A DNA stretch of 64,000 nucleotides from Ascidiaceihabitans donghaensis (GCF_900302465.1 NZ_OMOR01000001.1:1984001-2048000), one strand, 5' to 3'. Positions 40,389 to 50,102 are shown, numbered from the stretch's first letter. The notes: generated by a model from the sequence alone, not told the origin. Numbers and translations: made by a program.

Positions 40389-41576
40389 ATGACGAACATC
40401 ATGACTGGCATGGATGGATTTCCGTGCCTGCCTGAATGGGTTCCAAAAGGGGCCCAACGCTATCTTGCACATACTGAGGCCGGGCTGCCCATTCGGGAGC
40501 TGGCGCGGCGTTCAGGGTGCCATGCATCTACCATTTTGCGCCAGATCCGGCGTGTTGAAACCCAACGCGACGACCCTTTGGTGGATGCAGCGCTGCGCAA
40601 ACTTGGCGCGTCACACTTTACCCAAGATGAAATAACCGGCGCCGCGTCCTTGCGCGGGCCTTCTAAAACGGCTCGACACGCCGCGACTTTGACACAGAAA
40701 GACAGCAACATGAGTTTCCAATCCGTTGTGCCGCACAAGTCCACCGAAGATAGCCTGTGGGCCCAAGACGCGACCCGCATTTTGCGCAGAATGTGTGAAA
40801 AGGGGGCTGTGCTGGCGGTTGCTGCGGATATGGAAAAGGCCGTTGTGGTACGCGACACAGAAGACGGTGCAAGCACACGGACTGCTGTGGTCGACCGTGA
40901 TGTCGCACAGGCCATGGCCCTAAAAGAATGGATCAGCGCAGACACAACCGGACGCATCACGCGCTACCAAATTACCACGGCAGGGCGCAATGCGCTGACT
41001 GAAATGCTCGAACAGTCCGGTGATACAGCGCCGCATGGCTTTGCCGAAGCACAAGCGGATTTCGGGGAACAACATCGGACGTGGGGTGAAAAAACACTGC
41101 CTGATGCGGACACAGGCCGCAGCCGAAAGATGCGATACAATCTTTCAGAATCGCCTTTGACGGCATTGGCCCGACGTCGTGACAAACAAGGTGAACGTTT
41201 TCTAAGTGACGCCTTGGTAACGGCGGGCGAACGTTTGCGCGAAGATTTTGAACTGGCGCAAATGGGACCCCGTGTTGCGCAAAACTGGGACCGTTTCCTG
41301 ACGGGTGGCGGGCGCGGTGGCTTTGCAGCGGACAGCGGCGTGGGCAACGGGCCGGCCGGCGCACGTAACCGTGTGGCTGCGGCCCTAACCGATCTTGGAC
41401 CGGGCCTGTCGGATGTGGTTTTGCGCTGCTGCTGCTATCTGGAAGGGTTGGAGACCGCCGAAAAGAAGCTGGGGTGGTCCGCCCGGTCCGGCAAGATTGT
41501 CTTGCGGATCGCTTTGATGCGTTTGCAACGCCACTACGAAGAAACAACCGGACCGGGGGGCGGCCTTATCGGCTGA
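40389..41576 (+). CDS. Helix-turn-helix domain protein with C-terminal DUF6456
   Basis: The 395 residues have an N-terminal helix-turn-helix of resolvase type (YLAHTEAGLPIRELARRSGCHASTILRQIRRVETQRDDP; residues about 25-62). A central winged-helix-like region (DATRILRRMCEKGAVLAVA) follows, and a C-terminal DUF6456 domain (SPLTALARRRDKQGERFLSDALVTAGERLREDFE and onward, about 255-390). The C-terminal part resembles a folded all-helix effector domain with conserved Cys (LSDVVLRCCCYLEGL). Expressed from the region with CtrA- and DnaA-like sites; a strong terminator follows. Likely transcription factor, target unknown. Confidence 0.83.
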   Translation: MTNIMTGMDGFPCLPEWVPKGAQRYLAHTEAGLPIRELARRSGCHASTILRQIRRVETQRDDPLVDAALRKLGASHFTQDEITGAASLRGPSKTARHAATLTQKDSNMSFQSVVPHKSTEDSLWAQDATRILRRMCEKGAVLAVAADMEKAVVVRDTEDGASTRTAVVDRDVAQAMALKEWISADTTGRITRYQITTAGRNALTEMLEQSGDTAPHGFAEAQADFGEQHRTWGEKTLPDADTGRSRKMRYNLSESPLTALARRRDKQGERFLSDALVTAGERLREDFELAQMGPRVAQNWDRFLTGGGRGGFAADSGVGNGPAGARNRVAAALTDLGPGLSDVVLRCCCYLEGLETAEKKLGWSARSGKIVLRIALMRLQRHYEETTGPGGGLIG

Positions 41577-41596
41577 TTTTCCCATGGTTCATTAAG

Positions 41597-41633
41597 AATG
41601 GCGTTCGGTTCCCTCCACCGGACGCCATTTTTA
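41597..41633 (+). terminator. Rho-independent terminator after the DUF6456 gene
   Basis: AATGGCGT (41597-41604) pairs with ACGCCATT (41622-41629), with CGG/CCG pairs inside, followed by TTTTAC. Confidence 0.85.
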
Positions 41634-41747
41634 CGTCTTGAACGGTCTCCTTGCGTGACACGCAAAGCGGCAATGCGTCACCTGCCGTTACATTTTCAAA
41701 CTGCTATGTTAGGTTTAACAAGACCAACGCAGTAGCTTGAAAGCCAA

Positions 41748-42698
41748 ATGATGCGAGATCTGAAAATCCCGGCGCAGCGCCATCCCGAAAAAGCGCGTCG
41801 CCAAGACAATCCGCAACCCAAAAAACCCGACTGGATCAGAGTCAAAGCGCCGAGTGGAAAAGGGTATGAAACCACACGCGATATCATGCGTGACAACGGT
41901 TTGGTGACCGTTTGCGAAGAGGCCGGATGCCCCAACGTCGGGGAATGCTGGTCGCAAGGCCATGCCACCATGATGATTATGGGCGAAGTTTGCACGCGTG
42001 CCTGCACCTTCTGCAACATTGCCACGGGCAAACCCCCCGAAGATCTGGATGCGTTTGAACCCGGGCGCGTGGCCCATGCCGTTGAAAAGCTGGGGCTGAA
42101 CCACGTCGTCATCACGTCTGTGGATCGCGATGACATTACGGATGGGGGGGCAGATCACTTTGCCCAAACGATTCGTGCCGTGCGACACCGTTCGCCCGAC
42201 ACCACCATCGAAATCCTGACGCCGGATTTCATCAAATGTGACCCTTCGGTTCTGGAAACTGTGGTCGAGGCCCGTCCCGATGTGTTCAACCACAACCTGG
42301 AGACCGTGCCGGGCCTGTATCCAGAGGTGCGCCCAGGCGCCCGTTATTTCCATTCCCTGCGTTTGTTGCAGCGCGTGAAAGAACTTGATCCGATGATGTT
42401 TACCAAATCGGGTATCATGGTGGGTCTTGGTGAAGATCGGCAATCTGTCATGCAGGTTATGGAAGACATGCGCGCAGCGGACATCGACTTTCTGACCATC
42501 GGGCAATACTTGCAGCCCACGCCGAAACACCATGCGGTGGACCGATTTGTGCATCCTGATGAATTCGCAGCCTATGAAAAGGCCGCTTACGGCAAAGGCT
42601 TTTTGATGGTGTCCGCCACACCTTTGACGCGGTCCAGCTATCATGCGGGTGATGATTTTGCGCGTATGCGTTCCGCGCGACAAGCAAAGATGGCTTAG
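41748..42698 (+). CDS. lipA: Lipoyl synthase
   Basis: Radical SAM enzyme inserting two sulfurs into octanoyl groups. The 316 residues contain the auxiliary cluster cysteines ([14 protein letters not shown]) and the radical SAM CxxxCxxC ([13 protein letters not shown]), with [20 protein letters not shown] and the C-terminal [12 protein letters not shown] (the serine that ligates the auxiliary cluster follows RSS). Length is normal. The starting ATG is doubled (41748 and 41751). Single gene, followed by a strong hairpin. Confidence 0.97.
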   Translation: MMRDLKIPAQRHPEKARRQDNPQPKKPDWIRVKAPSGKGYETTRDIMRDNGLVTVCEEAGCPNVGECWSQGHATMMIMGEVCTRACTFCNIATGKPPEDLDAFEPGRVAHAVEKLGLNHVVITSVDRDDITDGGADHFAQTIRAVRHRSPDTTIEILTPDFIKCDPSVLETVVEARPDVFNHNLETVPGLYPEVRPGARYFHSLRLLQRVKELDPMMFTKSGIMVGLGEDRQSVMQVMEDMRAADIDFLTIGQYLQPTPKHHAVDRFVHPDEFAAYEKAAYGKGFLMVSATPLTRSSYHAGDDFARMRSARQAKMA

Positions 42699-42711
42699 AA
42701 CAAAACGGTCT

Positions 42712-42739
42712 GGCGCGATGCGGTTTTTGGTATCGCGCC
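42712..42739. terminator. Hairpin between lipA and the 29-residue peptide gene
   Basis: Perfect eight-pair stem GGCGCGAT (42712-42719) with ATCGCGCC (42732-42739), 12-nt loop containing TTTTT. On the minus strand a TTTTGTT follows at short distance. Probably a bidirectional terminator for convergent genes. Confidence 0.6.
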
Positions 42740-42764
42740 CGAGGGTCCTATCCCTGGGCCTGTT

Positions 42765-42854
42765 TCACCCGAACATGACGGGCACGATCAGTGCGACAAG
42801 CATGCAAGCGATCACAAGGCCCCAAAAACCGGGTGTGCGAATATCTGATGGCAT
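42765..42854 (-). CDS. 29-residue membrane peptide, unknown function
   Basis: A GGGGGA ribosome site lies about six bases before the ATG at 42854. The peptide has a short polar start (PSDIRTPGFW) and one hydrophobic helix (GLVIACMLVALIVPVMF). It is the only coding sequence I can support in the 304-nt lipA-hpt gap; 42855-43002 shows nothing else except a short AT-rich tract. Not recognised as any family; the ribosome site and hydrophobic composition are the only support. Confidence 0.5.
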   Translation of the reverse strand: MPSDIRTPGFWGLVIACMLVALIVPVMFG

Positions 42855-43002
42855 TGAATTTCCCCCGTAAGTGAACATGAAAACAGGCAGAACTTGGCAA
42901 TAGTCGAACGCGACGCATGGCCGCCACACCACCAGTATCAGCAGAATTCATTTCAAATACGTAAAGAAATTTTTACAGTTTCCCGTTTTAAGCGAAACAC
43001 CG

Positions 43003-43542
43003 CTACTCCGTGAAACGGACCTTGCCGATATAGGGCAGGTTGCGGTTGCGTTGGGCGAAATCAATCCCGTACCCCACGACAAATTCATCGGGTATTTCAA
43101 ATCCCGTCCAATCGGCCTTTACATCGACTTCACGCCGCGTCGGCTTGTCCAGCAATGCGATGGTTTTCAAACGGGCTGGCTTGCGACTGGCCAACAGCCT
43201 TTGAACGTGGTGCATGGTATATCCCGTGTCGATGATGTCTTCGACCACTAGCACATCGCGCCCTTCAATTGCGCCGCGTAAATCTTTGAGAATGCGTACT
43301 TCTCTGCTGCTTTCCATGCCGTCGCCGTAACTTGATGCCTCAAGGAAATCGACTTCAAGCGGCAAATCCAGCTCTCGCACCAGATCGGCAATAAACACGA
43401 ATGACCCCCGCAAAAGCCCTACAACGACCAGCTTGTCGGTGCCTTCAAAAGCGTCGTGAATATCGTGGCTTAAGGTTTCGATGCGGGCTGCGATCGACTT
43501 GGCGGAGATCATCTGATCTATGACATATGGACGCTGTGGCAT
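43003..43542 (-). CDS. hpt: Hypoxanthine phosphoribosyltransferase
   Basis: Purine salvage enzyme making IMP and GMP from free bases and PRPP. AGAGGG lies ahead of the ATG at 43542; the protein is 179 residues. PRPP-binding motif: [19 protein letters not shown]. Others: [33 protein letters not shown] and the C-terminal [20 protein letters not shown]. Divergent from the RatA/Coq10 gene (81 nt between starts). Confidence 0.95.
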   Translation of the reverse strand: MPQRPYVIDQMISAKSIAARIETLSHDIHDAFEGTDKLVVVGLLRGSFVFIADLVRELDLPLEVDFLEASSYGDGMESSREVRILKDLRGAIEGRDVLVVEDIIDTGYTMHHVQRLLASRKPARLKTIALLDKPTRREVDVKADWTGFEIPDEFVVGYGIDFAQRNRNLPYIGKVRFTE

Positions 43543-43623
43543 GGAACCCTCTTGCACTTATGCGGGTTTCGTAACACATCGCCCGTAACACGCACCACAG
43601 CCAATTGTCGTAATCCAGAGCCT

Positions 43624-44073
43624 ATGCCAACACACTCAGAAACCCGTTTCCTGCCTTATACCGCACAACAGATGTATGATCTGGTGGCGGACGTCGGCCA
43701 ATACCCTGAATTTCTGCCGTGGTGTGCGGCGGCCCGGATCCGGTCCGAAGTGGCTCAGGGCGACAGTGTGGTCATGGACGCCGATTTGGTCATTTCCTTC
43801 AAAGTTTTTCGCGAACGATTTGGCAGTCGTGTGGTTCTTTGGCCTGCGGCACGGAAAATCGATACAGAATATTTGGATGGCCCCTTCAAATACATGAAAT
43901 CCAACTGGGCGTTTGAGGACACAGATGGCGGATGCAATGTGACCTTCTTTGTCGATTTCGAATTCAAGAACGCTATTTTGCAAGGCATCATCGGTGTTGT
44001 GTTCAACGAAGCTATGCAGCGCATTGTGCGGGCGTTTGAACGCCGCGCCGAGACACTTTATTCCGCAGGCTGA
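43624..44073 (+). CDS. RatA/Coq10 family START-domain protein
   Basis: The 149 residues form a START/polyketide-cyclase fold. They begin HSETRFLPYTAQQMYDLVADVGQYPEFLPWC, with RRAETLYSAG at the C-terminus. Homologues are called RatA toxin in E. coli and Coq10 in mitochondria (ubiquinone binding); in alphaproteobacteria the Coq10 role in respiration is the more likely, and no RatB gene is adjacent. The ATG at 43624 is preferred over an upstream start 24 codons away, which would read into the promoter region. Confidence 0.87.
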   Translation: MPTHSETRFLPYTAQQMYDLVADVGQYPEFLPWCAAARIRSEVAQGDSVVMDADLVISFKVFRERFGSRVVLWPAARKIDTEYLDGPFKYMKSNWAFEDTDGGCNVTFFVDFEFKNAILQGIIGVVFNEAMQRIVRAFERRAETLYSAG

Positions 44074-44135
44074 CTGTTTATTCCTTGGTTAAGCTGTGCC
44101 AATCTTGCTCTGATGGGGCAATCGGGGCACAGATC

Positions 44136-45434
44136 ATGCGCGTGACAAGATTTTTGGCAGACATGTCTGCATCGGTCCACGCCGTCCCCGAGGACGCTTT
44201 AGCCGTCATGCGATTGTCGGTTCTGGACTGGGCCGCATGCGCGTTGGCAGGACGTCATGAACCGGTCGCACAAGCCGTGCGGCACCTTGAAGGTGAGAAT
44301 GGCGGCGCAACGGACGCGACTGTCATTGGCGCAGACCAGATGTTGCCGATGCGCGCCGCTGCGATGGTTAATGGGACAACAGCCCATGCTCTGGATTTTG
44401 ATGACACCCACTTTGCGCATATCGGGCATCCCAGCGCCGTGATCGTGTCTGCCGCCTTGGCAATGGCGCAGCGGCAAGGGGATGACGACGGGAATCTTTT
44501 CCTGCGTGCCGCACTTGTCGGTGCCGAAGCCTCTATTCGTGTTGGGCTTTGGTTGGGGCGGGCGCATTATGAAACCGGGTTTCACCAGACAGCCACTGCA
44601 GGCACAATCGGGGCAGCCGTGGCCGGGGCTGCGATCTTCAATCTGTCTACGGATGAAACACACAGCGCCATTGGCCTTGCCGCAACGCGCGCCGCAGGGT
44701 TGAAAGTGCAATTTGGAACAATGGGCAAACCCTATCATGCAGGCATGGCCGCGGCCTCTGCAGTCGAGGCTGTGCATGCGGCTATGATTGGCGTGGAAGG
44801 GGCACCAGAAGTTCTGGATGGTCCTTTCGGGTTCGGCGCAACCCATCACGGGGCAGGGGACGCAGAGGCATTGATGCAGGACGGCACTTTGTTTTCCGCC
44901 ATCAGCCACAAGTATCACGCATGCTGCCACGGCACGCATGCCAGTATTGAAGCGGTATTGGCGTTGAAAGACCTGGTGGATCCCGCGCAAGTGTCGCGCG
45001 TCCAAATCAAGGTCCATCCGCGCTGGCTGGACGTCTGTGCGATCCCACAACCACAAACGCGCTTGGAGGCAAAGTTCAGCCTGTCCGCCACTGCCGCCAT
45101 GGCCCTGTTGGGACGCGGTATGGTCGATCAGGTGTCGTTTGAGCCTTCCGTTATTCTAGCCCCTGAAGTTGTCGCTTTGCGCGACAAGGTCGCGGTCGTT
45201 GGTGACGCAGAGCTGTCCGATACCGAGGCCCATGTGACAATCACAGCCCAAGGGATGGATCACACGCACCACCATGATCTTGCCAAAGCAGCCCCCTTTG
45301 AAGATCGCAAAGAACGGGTTTTTTCCAAAGCTTCTGCCTTGATCGGACAGGACCGTGCACAGATGCTGTGGGAGGCTTCAAACGGGATAGGTGGCTTTGA
45401 TTTGAAGGCGTTTACCGCCGCGCTGCGACATTGA
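44136..45434 (+). CDS. MmgE/PrpD family protein
   Basis: The 432 residues align with the 2-methylcitrate dehydratase/cis-aconitate decarboxylase family: LSVLDWAACALAG, MVNGTTAHALDFDDTHF, IGHPSAVIVSAALAMAQ, ALVGAEASIRVGLWLG, LGLAATRAAGLKVQFGTMGKP and SHKYHACCHGTHASIEAVLA. No prp operon genes are nearby, so the substrate is unlikely to be methylcitrate specifically. The ATG at 44136 is chosen over a TTG at 44085. A terminator follows. Confidence 0.88.
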   Translation: MRVTRFLADMSASVHAVPEDALAVMRLSVLDWAACALAGRHEPVAQAVRHLEGENGGATDATVIGADQMLPMRAAAMVNGTTAHALDFDDTHFAHIGHPSAVIVSAALAMAQRQGDDDGNLFLRAALVGAEASIRVGLWLGRAHYETGFHQTATAGTIGAAVAGAAIFNLSTDETHSAIGLAATRAAGLKVQFGTMGKPYHAGMAAASAVEAVHAAMIGVEGAPEVLDGPFGFGATHHGAGDAEALMQDGTLFSAISHKYHACCHGTHASIEAVLALKDLVDPAQVSRVQIKVHPRWLDVCAIPQPQTRLEAKFSLSATAAMALLGRGMVDQVSFEPSVILAPEVVALRDKVAVVGDAELSDTEAHVTITAQGMDHTHHHDLAKAAPFEDRKERVFSKASALIGQDRAQMLWEASNGIGGFDLKAFTAALRH

Positions 45435-45451
45435 AGTTCAACACATGAAAA

Positions 45452-45469
45452 CGGGCCCCGCAGGGCCCG
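45452..45469 (-). terminator. Terminator for amt, shared with the PrpD gene
   Basis: CGGGCCC (45452-45458) pairs with GGGCCCG (45463-45469), 4-nt loop; on the minus strand TTTTC follows. It separates convergent genes. Confidence 0.75.
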
Positions 45470-45494
45470 CTGATCGTCATATTTCCAAGCGTAA

Positions 45495-46676
45495 TCAGCT
45501 TGACATGTCGTAGGCACGTTCGCCGTGTACTGCCAAATCAAGACCGTTCACTTCGGTTTCTTCATCAACACGCAACGGCGTGATCATGCGGACCATCAAA
45601 ACCAGAACCACAGTGACAACAACGGTGAACACACCGACAATCAGCAACGACCCAAGTTGCGCAAGCCATGTGCCGGCGCCAAACACGGCGATCATGACTG
45701 TGCCAAAGATGCCACCAACACCGTGGACTGCAAAGACGTCCAGTGTGTCGTCGATTTTCAAGCCGTTGCGGATCAGCGTAACCGCTTCTTGGCACAGGAC
45801 GCCTGCAACGGCACCAATGATCAGTGCCTCGATAGGGCCAACAAACCCGGAAGCCGGTGTAATTGATGCAAGCCCTGCGATTGTACCAGTAACAATGCCG
45901 ACCAATGACGCTTTTCCGAACTTGATCCTTTCCCAAAGCGCCCATGACAGGGACGCTGTGGCGGCCGAAATATGCGTAACCGTGATCGCCATTGCAGCAC
46001 CGCCATCAGCAGCCAGTTGCGACCCGCCGTTGAAACCGAACCATCCGACCCACAAAAAGGCAGCGCCCATCATCACCATGCCGGGATTGTGCGGCGGTGT
46101 CGTCTGGTTTTTGCGCGCCCCAAGGAACACAGCCAAAACCAGCGCGGCCAAACCGGCGGTTTCATGTACCACAATGCCGCCTGCAAAGTCTTTAACGCCG
46201 ACCTCGCCAAAAATGCCACCATCCGCAAGAATGCCGCCGCCCCAAACCCAATGCACAACCGGCGCATAGCACAGCAGCATCCAAAGACCTGAAAAAAGCA
46301 TCACAAATCCAAAGCCAATGCGTTCCACATATGCGCCCACAATCAAAGCCGGGGTGATGATGGCAAATGTCATCTGGAAGGCAAAGAACAGGATTTCCGG
46401 CAATGAGCCAGACAGGCTGTCGGCGGTCACATCCAACAACAAAAGCTTGTCCAAGCCGCCCCAAAGCCCGCTGTCACCTCCGCCAAAGGCGATGGAATAC
46501 CCGATCACCAGCCACAGCACACTCATCAGGCAGGCCACTGCATAGCAGTGCATAAATACACTAAGTACGTTGCGGGCCCGCACAAGCCCGCCATAAAATA
46601 GGGCAAGCCCCGGTAATGTCATCAGCAGCACAAGCGCCGTGGCGACGATAATCCAAGCTGTATCGGCTCCGTTCAT
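45495..46676 (-). CDS. amt: Ammonium transporter Amt
   Basis: Inner-membrane ammonia/ammonium channel of the Amt/Rh family. The 393 residues have 11 predicted helices, with no signal peptide extension. Marks are LFYGGLVRARNVLSVFMHC, the aromatic gate region with twin histidines (GGIVVHETAGLAALVLAVFLGAR and FAVHGVGGIFGTV) and FGFNGGSQLAAD. No glnK gene is adjacent, unlike the common glnK-amtB pair. The upstream region 46677-46853 was checked for a sigma-54 site; only a near miss was seen. Confidence 0.95.
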   Translation of the reverse strand: MNGADTAWIIVATALVLLMTLPGLALFYGGLVRARNVLSVFMHCYAVACLMSVLWLVIGYSIAFGGGDSGLWGGLDKLLLLDVTADSLSGSLPEILFFAFQMTFAIITPALIVGAYVERIGFGFVMLFSGLWMLLCYAPVVHWVWGGGILADGGIFGEVGVKDFAGGIVVHETAGLAALVLAVFLGARKNQTTPPHNPGMVMMGAAFLWVGWFGFNGGSQLAADGGAAMAITVTHISAATASLSWALWERIKFGKASLVGIVTGTIAGLASITPASGFVGPIEALIIGAVAGVLCQEAVTLIRNGLKIDDTLDVFAVHGVGGIFGTVMIAVFGAGTWLAQLGSLLIVGVFTVVVTVVLVLMVRMITPLRVDEETEVNGLDLAVHGERAYDMSS

Positions 46677-46853
46677 GGTGTCCCTCCAAGTGGTTTTTCG
46701 ACTTTTGGAAGGGGCATAGGCACTCGGTGCGCCGACAAAAGCAGCAAAGTGCCTTTTGGTCGCTCATTTTATGCCCGTTTGTGCAAGTGGTGCATTTTTG
46801 GGCGGATAAAAGCGGTAAACGGTTAATTTATAGGCGTCTGTAAAATCGCAGTC

Positions 46854-47327
46854 CTATGGCGTCATGGCCGCCAATAACAAATGCTTGGCATGCTCACGTG
46901 CTGCCGCACGCACCTGCGCCCGCCCCAAAGCCCCAAATTCAATGGTCTGCGATGTGGCGTTCAGACCGCTTTGCGCGATCGCAAAACAGACCCGGCCTTC
47001 CGGCTTGTGATCTGATGCCCCTGGCCCTGCAATGCCTGTGATCGCCACACTTAACGTGGCCTGTGACGCATCTATGGCACCTTGTGCCATTTCCAGAGCA
47101 ACCGGTTCCGACACAGCGCCATGCGCGTCCAAGGTCTCGGGCAACACGCCCAACATCTTTTGCTTGGCGGCGTTGCTATAGGTCACGAACCCACATTCGA
47201 AAGCAGCTGACGATCCAGGCACATCTGTCAGTGATGCAGCAACCACACCGCCCGTGCAGCTTTCGGCCGTGGCAATGGATATGCCATGGGTTTTGGCTGC
47301 GGCCACAATCTGTTCTGCAAGGGTCAT
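46854..47327 (-). CDS. CinA C-terminal domain protein (NMN amidohydrolase PncC-like)
   Basis: The 157 residues begin [20 protein letters not shown] and contain the family motifs ESCTGGVVAASLTDVPGSS, GFVTYSNAAKQKMLGV, AVSEPVALEMAQGA, AITGIAGPGASDHKPEG. Stand-alone CinA C-terminal proteins deamidate nicotinamide mononucleotide in E. coli. The ATG at 47327 overlaps the pgpA stop; the long open frame upstream of it is antisense shadow and not part of the protein. Last gene of the ispD-ispF-pgpA operon. Confidence 0.9.
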   Translation of the reverse strand: MTLAEQIVAAAKTHGISIATAESCTGGVVAASLTDVPGSSAAFECGFVTYSNAAKQKMLGVLPETLDAHGAVSEPVALEMAQGAIDASQATLSVAITGIAGPGASDHKPEGRVCFAIAQSGLNATSQTIEFGALGRAQVRAAAREHAKHLLLAAMTP

Positions 47328-47821
47328 TGCATCAGCATCCCATGGGCAAGCCCGGCCAAAACCATCACACCGATCGCGGCAAAGACGCCTGCAATCACAT
47401 CGTCCAGCATAACCCCCAACGCGTCGCCACGCCGGTCGGCCCATCCCACAAGCCACGGCTTCCAGATGTCGAACAGACGAAACAAAACAAAGGCGGCAAT
47501 CCAGCCGGGCCAAAGCGCTGTGATCGGAATTCCGTTGGCCCAAGCTCCGTAGGATATGGGCAGCAGAGCGATCCATTGGCCAACAACCTCGTCGATCACG
47601 ATCTCGGACGGGTCGTGATCCTCTGACCCATTGGTCATTTGCGCGGTCGCCCACCACCCCTTTACGAAGGCAGCCAGAACGCCGATAGCAAGCAACCAAA
47701 ATCCGCCAAGAACATGCAGCAACAGCGCCCAAGGCAGAGCCACCAGCGACCCCCAAGTGCCCGGCGCAGGGCGCAAATAGCCAACCCCAAGAACGGTTCC
47801 GATCATACGCGCCAGCATCAT
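47324..47821 (-). CDS. pgpA: Phosphatidylglycerophosphatase A
   Basis: Membrane enzyme dephosphorylating phosphatidylglycerol phosphate. The 165 residues from the ATG at 47821 have several hydrophobic helices. The family signatures are [13 protein letters not shown] at the N-terminus, [15 protein letters not shown] (metal-binding acidic motif), [10 protein letters not shown] and [17 protein letters not shown]. It overlaps ispF at its start and the CinA-like gene at its end by four bases each, showing tight translational coupling. Confidence 0.92.
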   Translation of the reverse strand: MMLARMIGTVLGVGYLRPAPGTWGSLVALPWALLLHVLGGFWLLAIGVLAAFVKGWWATAQMTNGSEDHDPSEIVIDEVVGQWIALLPISYGAWANGIPITALWPGWIAAFVLFRLFDIWKPWLVGWADRRGDALGVMLDDVIAGVFAAIGVMVLAGLAHGMLMQ

Positions 47822-48309
47822 GGTTTCACCAAAGCACAGGTGGCCATGCATGCGATGCCTTCGCTGCGTCCGGTAAAGCCAAGCTTTTCGGATGTGGTCG
47901 CTTTGACGGATATGCGGTTTATGTCCAAGTCCATGATGTCGGACATCTTTTTGCGCATCGCCTCACTGTGCGGTCCAATCTTTGGAAATTCGCAAACCAG
48001 GGTGCAATCCACGTTCGAAATGGCAAAGCCGTGTTGTGCGGCAAGATCTACGGCATGACGCAGAAAAATGTGGCTTTCGGCCCCTTTCCATTGCGGATCA
48101 GAGGGCGGGAAATGCTGGCCGATGTCGCCCATAGCCAAAGCGCCATAAATCGCGTCCGTCACCGTGTGCATCGCGACATCGGCGTCCGAATGGCCAACAA
48201 GACCATGTGTGTGGGGCACATCCACGCCGCATAGGGTGACGTGATCGCCGGGGCCGAACGCATGTACGTCGAACCCGTTGCCCAGCCTGATGTCGGGTCT
48301 AATGTCCAT
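47818..48309 (-). CDS. ispF: 2-C-methyl-D-erythritol 2,4-cyclodiphosphate synthase
   Basis: Fifth step of the MEP isoprenoid pathway. The 163 residues show the zinc ligands in [33 protein letters not shown], and the C-terminal [20 protein letters not shown]. It overlaps ispD by 11 bases in another frame and pgpA by four; the enzyme is separate here, not an IspDF fusion as in several other alphaproteobacteria. Confidence 0.96.
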   Translation of the reverse strand: MDIRPDIRLGNGFDVHAFGPGDHVTLCGVDVPHTHGLVGHSDADVAMHTVTDAIYGALAMGDIGQHFPPSDPQWKGAESHIFLRHAVDLAAQHGFAISNVDCTLVCEFPKIGPHSEAMRKKMSDIMDLDINRISVKATTSEKLGFTGRSEGIACMATCALVKP

Positions 48310-48952
48310 GTCCTGTCCTTAATATGCGGCCCGCGCGATTGAAATCGGCGGGGTAGGTGATTTTCAAATTGGCCTCGTCGCCCGGCACAATCGCCACATC
48401 GACCCCGGCGGCGCGGGCCACTTCAACATCGTCAGCAGCGCCTCCGGCGTGGGCCGCGTGGGCATTTGTGATTGCATCCAGATGGAAACCTTGTGGCGTT
48501 TGGGCACGAAACAGTCCGGTGCGATCCCGTGTGCCTGTAACCAAACCGTTCTCTCCGGTCCAAAGCGCGTCGGTGACAGGAATAGCGGGTGCTGCCCCTG
48601 CGTGGGTTTCAAGGGCCATAATCACAGCGTCAATCGTATCATGGCTCACGCAGGGCCGTGCGACGTCGTGGATCAGGACGCGGGTGATACCGCTGTCTTG
48701 AAGCGCTGCAAGCCCGTGGCGTACGGACGCGGCCCGATCCGCACCGCCTTGCACCTTTGTAACGCCTGTCACGCGGTCCATGTCGTCGGCATGCAGAACC
48801 AGTACAATCCGGTGTACAAGGGCATGACGTTTGAAAACATCAACGGTGTGGGACAACACGCTGCGCCCTTCCAGAAGTTGCCACTGTTTTGGCACGGGGC
48901 CGCCCGCGCGGGTGCCGCGGCCTGCGGCAACAATCAGCACTGCGAGCGTCAT
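48299..48952 (-). CDS. ispD: 2-C-methyl-D-erythritol 4-phosphate cytidylyltransferase
   Basis: Third MEP pathway step, making CDP-ME from MEP and CTP. The 217 residues start with the nucleotide-binding loop [37 protein letters not shown] and [15 protein letters not shown] follow, with [12 protein letters not shown]-like [13 protein letters not shown] near the C-terminus. First gene of a minus operon with ispF, pgpA and the CinA-like gene. Divergent from dusB. Confidence 0.95.
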   Translation of the reverse strand: MTLAVLIVAAGRGTRAGGPVPKQWQLLEGRSVLSHTVDVFKRHALVHRIVLVLHADDMDRVTGVTKVQGGADRAASVRHGLAALQDSGITRVLIHDVARPCVSHDTIDAVIMALETHAGAAPAIPVTDALWTGENGLVTGTRDRTGLFRAQTPQGFHLDAITNAHAAHAGGAADDVEVARAAGVDVAIVPGDEANLKITYPADFNRAGRILRTGHGH

Positions 48953-49074
48953 AAATCGGGTCCTTGATCCATTGCGCTAATTTTAGGGATGAACCGTCTG
49001 CGGGTAAAGCCGAACTTGATGCCTAAATTTTGTGCACATGTGTGGTTTGAAAGCGGTGTTTGGGCCCGTCTGTA

Positions 49075-49103
49075 TTGAGCAAAACGGCAAAAGACGGTAT
49101 CCG
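49075..49103 (+). promoter_or_regulatory. Possible promoter of dusB-ntrBC
   Basis: TTGAGC (49075-49080), 17-bp spacer, TATCCG (49098-49103), about 28 nt before the dusB start codon. Only moderately close to sigma-70 consensus. Confidence 0.45.
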
Positions 49104-49130
49104 GTTTGAATTGCACAAGGATTAAGCAGA

Positions 49131-50102
49131 TTGCCTGACGCTCTGACACTTTCGCCTCCCGTGATGCTGGCCCCCTTGGCCGGTATAACCGACCGACCGT
49201 TTCGCGATTTGGTCGCGCGGTTCGGTGCGGGCATGGTTGTGTCCGAAATGGTGGCCAGCCACGACATGCTGAATGCACGTCCCGGTGCGCGTGAAAAGGC
49301 GGAGCTGGGGTTGGGGCATGTGGGCACAGCCGTGCAACTGGCGGGACGCGAACCCGCCCCGATGGCCGAAGCCGCGCGGATGGTCGAAGGGCAGGGCGCT
49401 GCCGTGATCGACATCAACATGGGGTGTCCTGCGAAGAAAGTTGTGAACGGCTATTCCGGCTCTGCTTTGATGAAAACGCCGGATCATGCGCTGACACTGA
49501 TTGATGCTGTGGTGCGGGCTGTGGATATTCCGGTAACCCTGAAGACGCGTTTGGGGTGGGACGACACCCTTATGAATGCGCCTGACATTGCACGCCGTGC
49601 AGAAGCCGCAGGCATCCAGCGCATCGTCATTCACGGCCGCACACGGTGTCAGTTCTACAAAGGGTCTGCCGATTGGGCCGCCATTCGTGCCGTTAAGGAC
49701 GCTGTCTCCATTCCTGTGATTGCAAACGGCGACATCATCTGTAGCAGCACCGCACAAGCGGCCATGACAGCATCCGGTGCAGATGGTGTCATGATTGGAC
49801 GCGGTGCACAGGGACGTCCCTGGATCTTGGCGCAAATTGCACATGATCTGTTTGACGGTCCGAAACCGGATGTGCCAACCGGCGCCGTCTTGGCCAATCT
49901 GGTGTGTGAACACTATGAAGCAATGATTGCTTTTTATGGCGAAACGCTTGGGCTGCGGGTCGCGCGCAAACACCTTGGATGGTTCATGGACACCGCCCAA
50001 ACACCGGCAGATTTACGGCGCAGGGTACTCACCACCAAAACCTCGCAAGAGGTGCTGCACCTGTTGCCAGATGCAATCTCAGCCCAGCAGGTGGTGGCAT
50101 GA
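49131..50102 (+). CDS. dusB: tRNA-dihydrouridine synthase DusB (NifR3)
   Basis: FMN enzyme reducing uridines in tRNA D loops. The 323 residues start at a TTG preceded by AAGGA. They contain [45 protein letters not shown] (catalytic Cys), [11 protein letters not shown] and [18 protein letters not shown]. Historically named nifR3 in Rhodobacter capsulatus because it heads the ntrBC operon, as it does here: the stop overlaps ntrB by four bases. Confidence 0.94.
   Translation: MPDALTLSPPVMLAPLAGITDRPFRDLVARFGAGMVVSEMVASHDMLNARPGAREKAELGLGHVGTAVQLAGREPAPMAEAARMVEGQGAAVIDINMGCPAKKVVNGYSGSALMKTPDHALTLIDAVVRAVDIPVTLKTRLGWDDTLMNAPDIARRAEAAGIQRIVIHGRTRCQFYKGSADWAAIRAVKDAVSIPVIANGDIICSSTAQAAMTASGADGVMIGRGAQGRPWILAQIAHDLFDGPKPDVPTGAVLANLVCEHYEAMIAFYGETLGLRVARKHLGWFMDTAQTPADLRRRVLTTKTSQEVLHLLPDAISAQQVVA

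Noticed and set aside
41715-42683. 322-codon open frame antisense to lipA
   Set aside because: Fully covered by lipA, a certain gene; basic, His-rich translation typical of an antisense shadow.
44199-45056. Open frame antisense to the PrpD gene
   Set aside because: Shadow frame; Cys/His-rich without pattern.
46740-46800. Sigma-54 promoter upstream of amt
   Set aside because: On the minus strand AGGCAC followed by a GC is spaced N9 instead of N10 and the second element is poor.
47328-47756. N-terminal extension of the CinA-like frame
   Set aside because: The extra 143 residues are read antiparallel in frame terms over pgpA and are Arg/Cys-rich; the ATG at 47327 with the ATGA overlap is the proper start.
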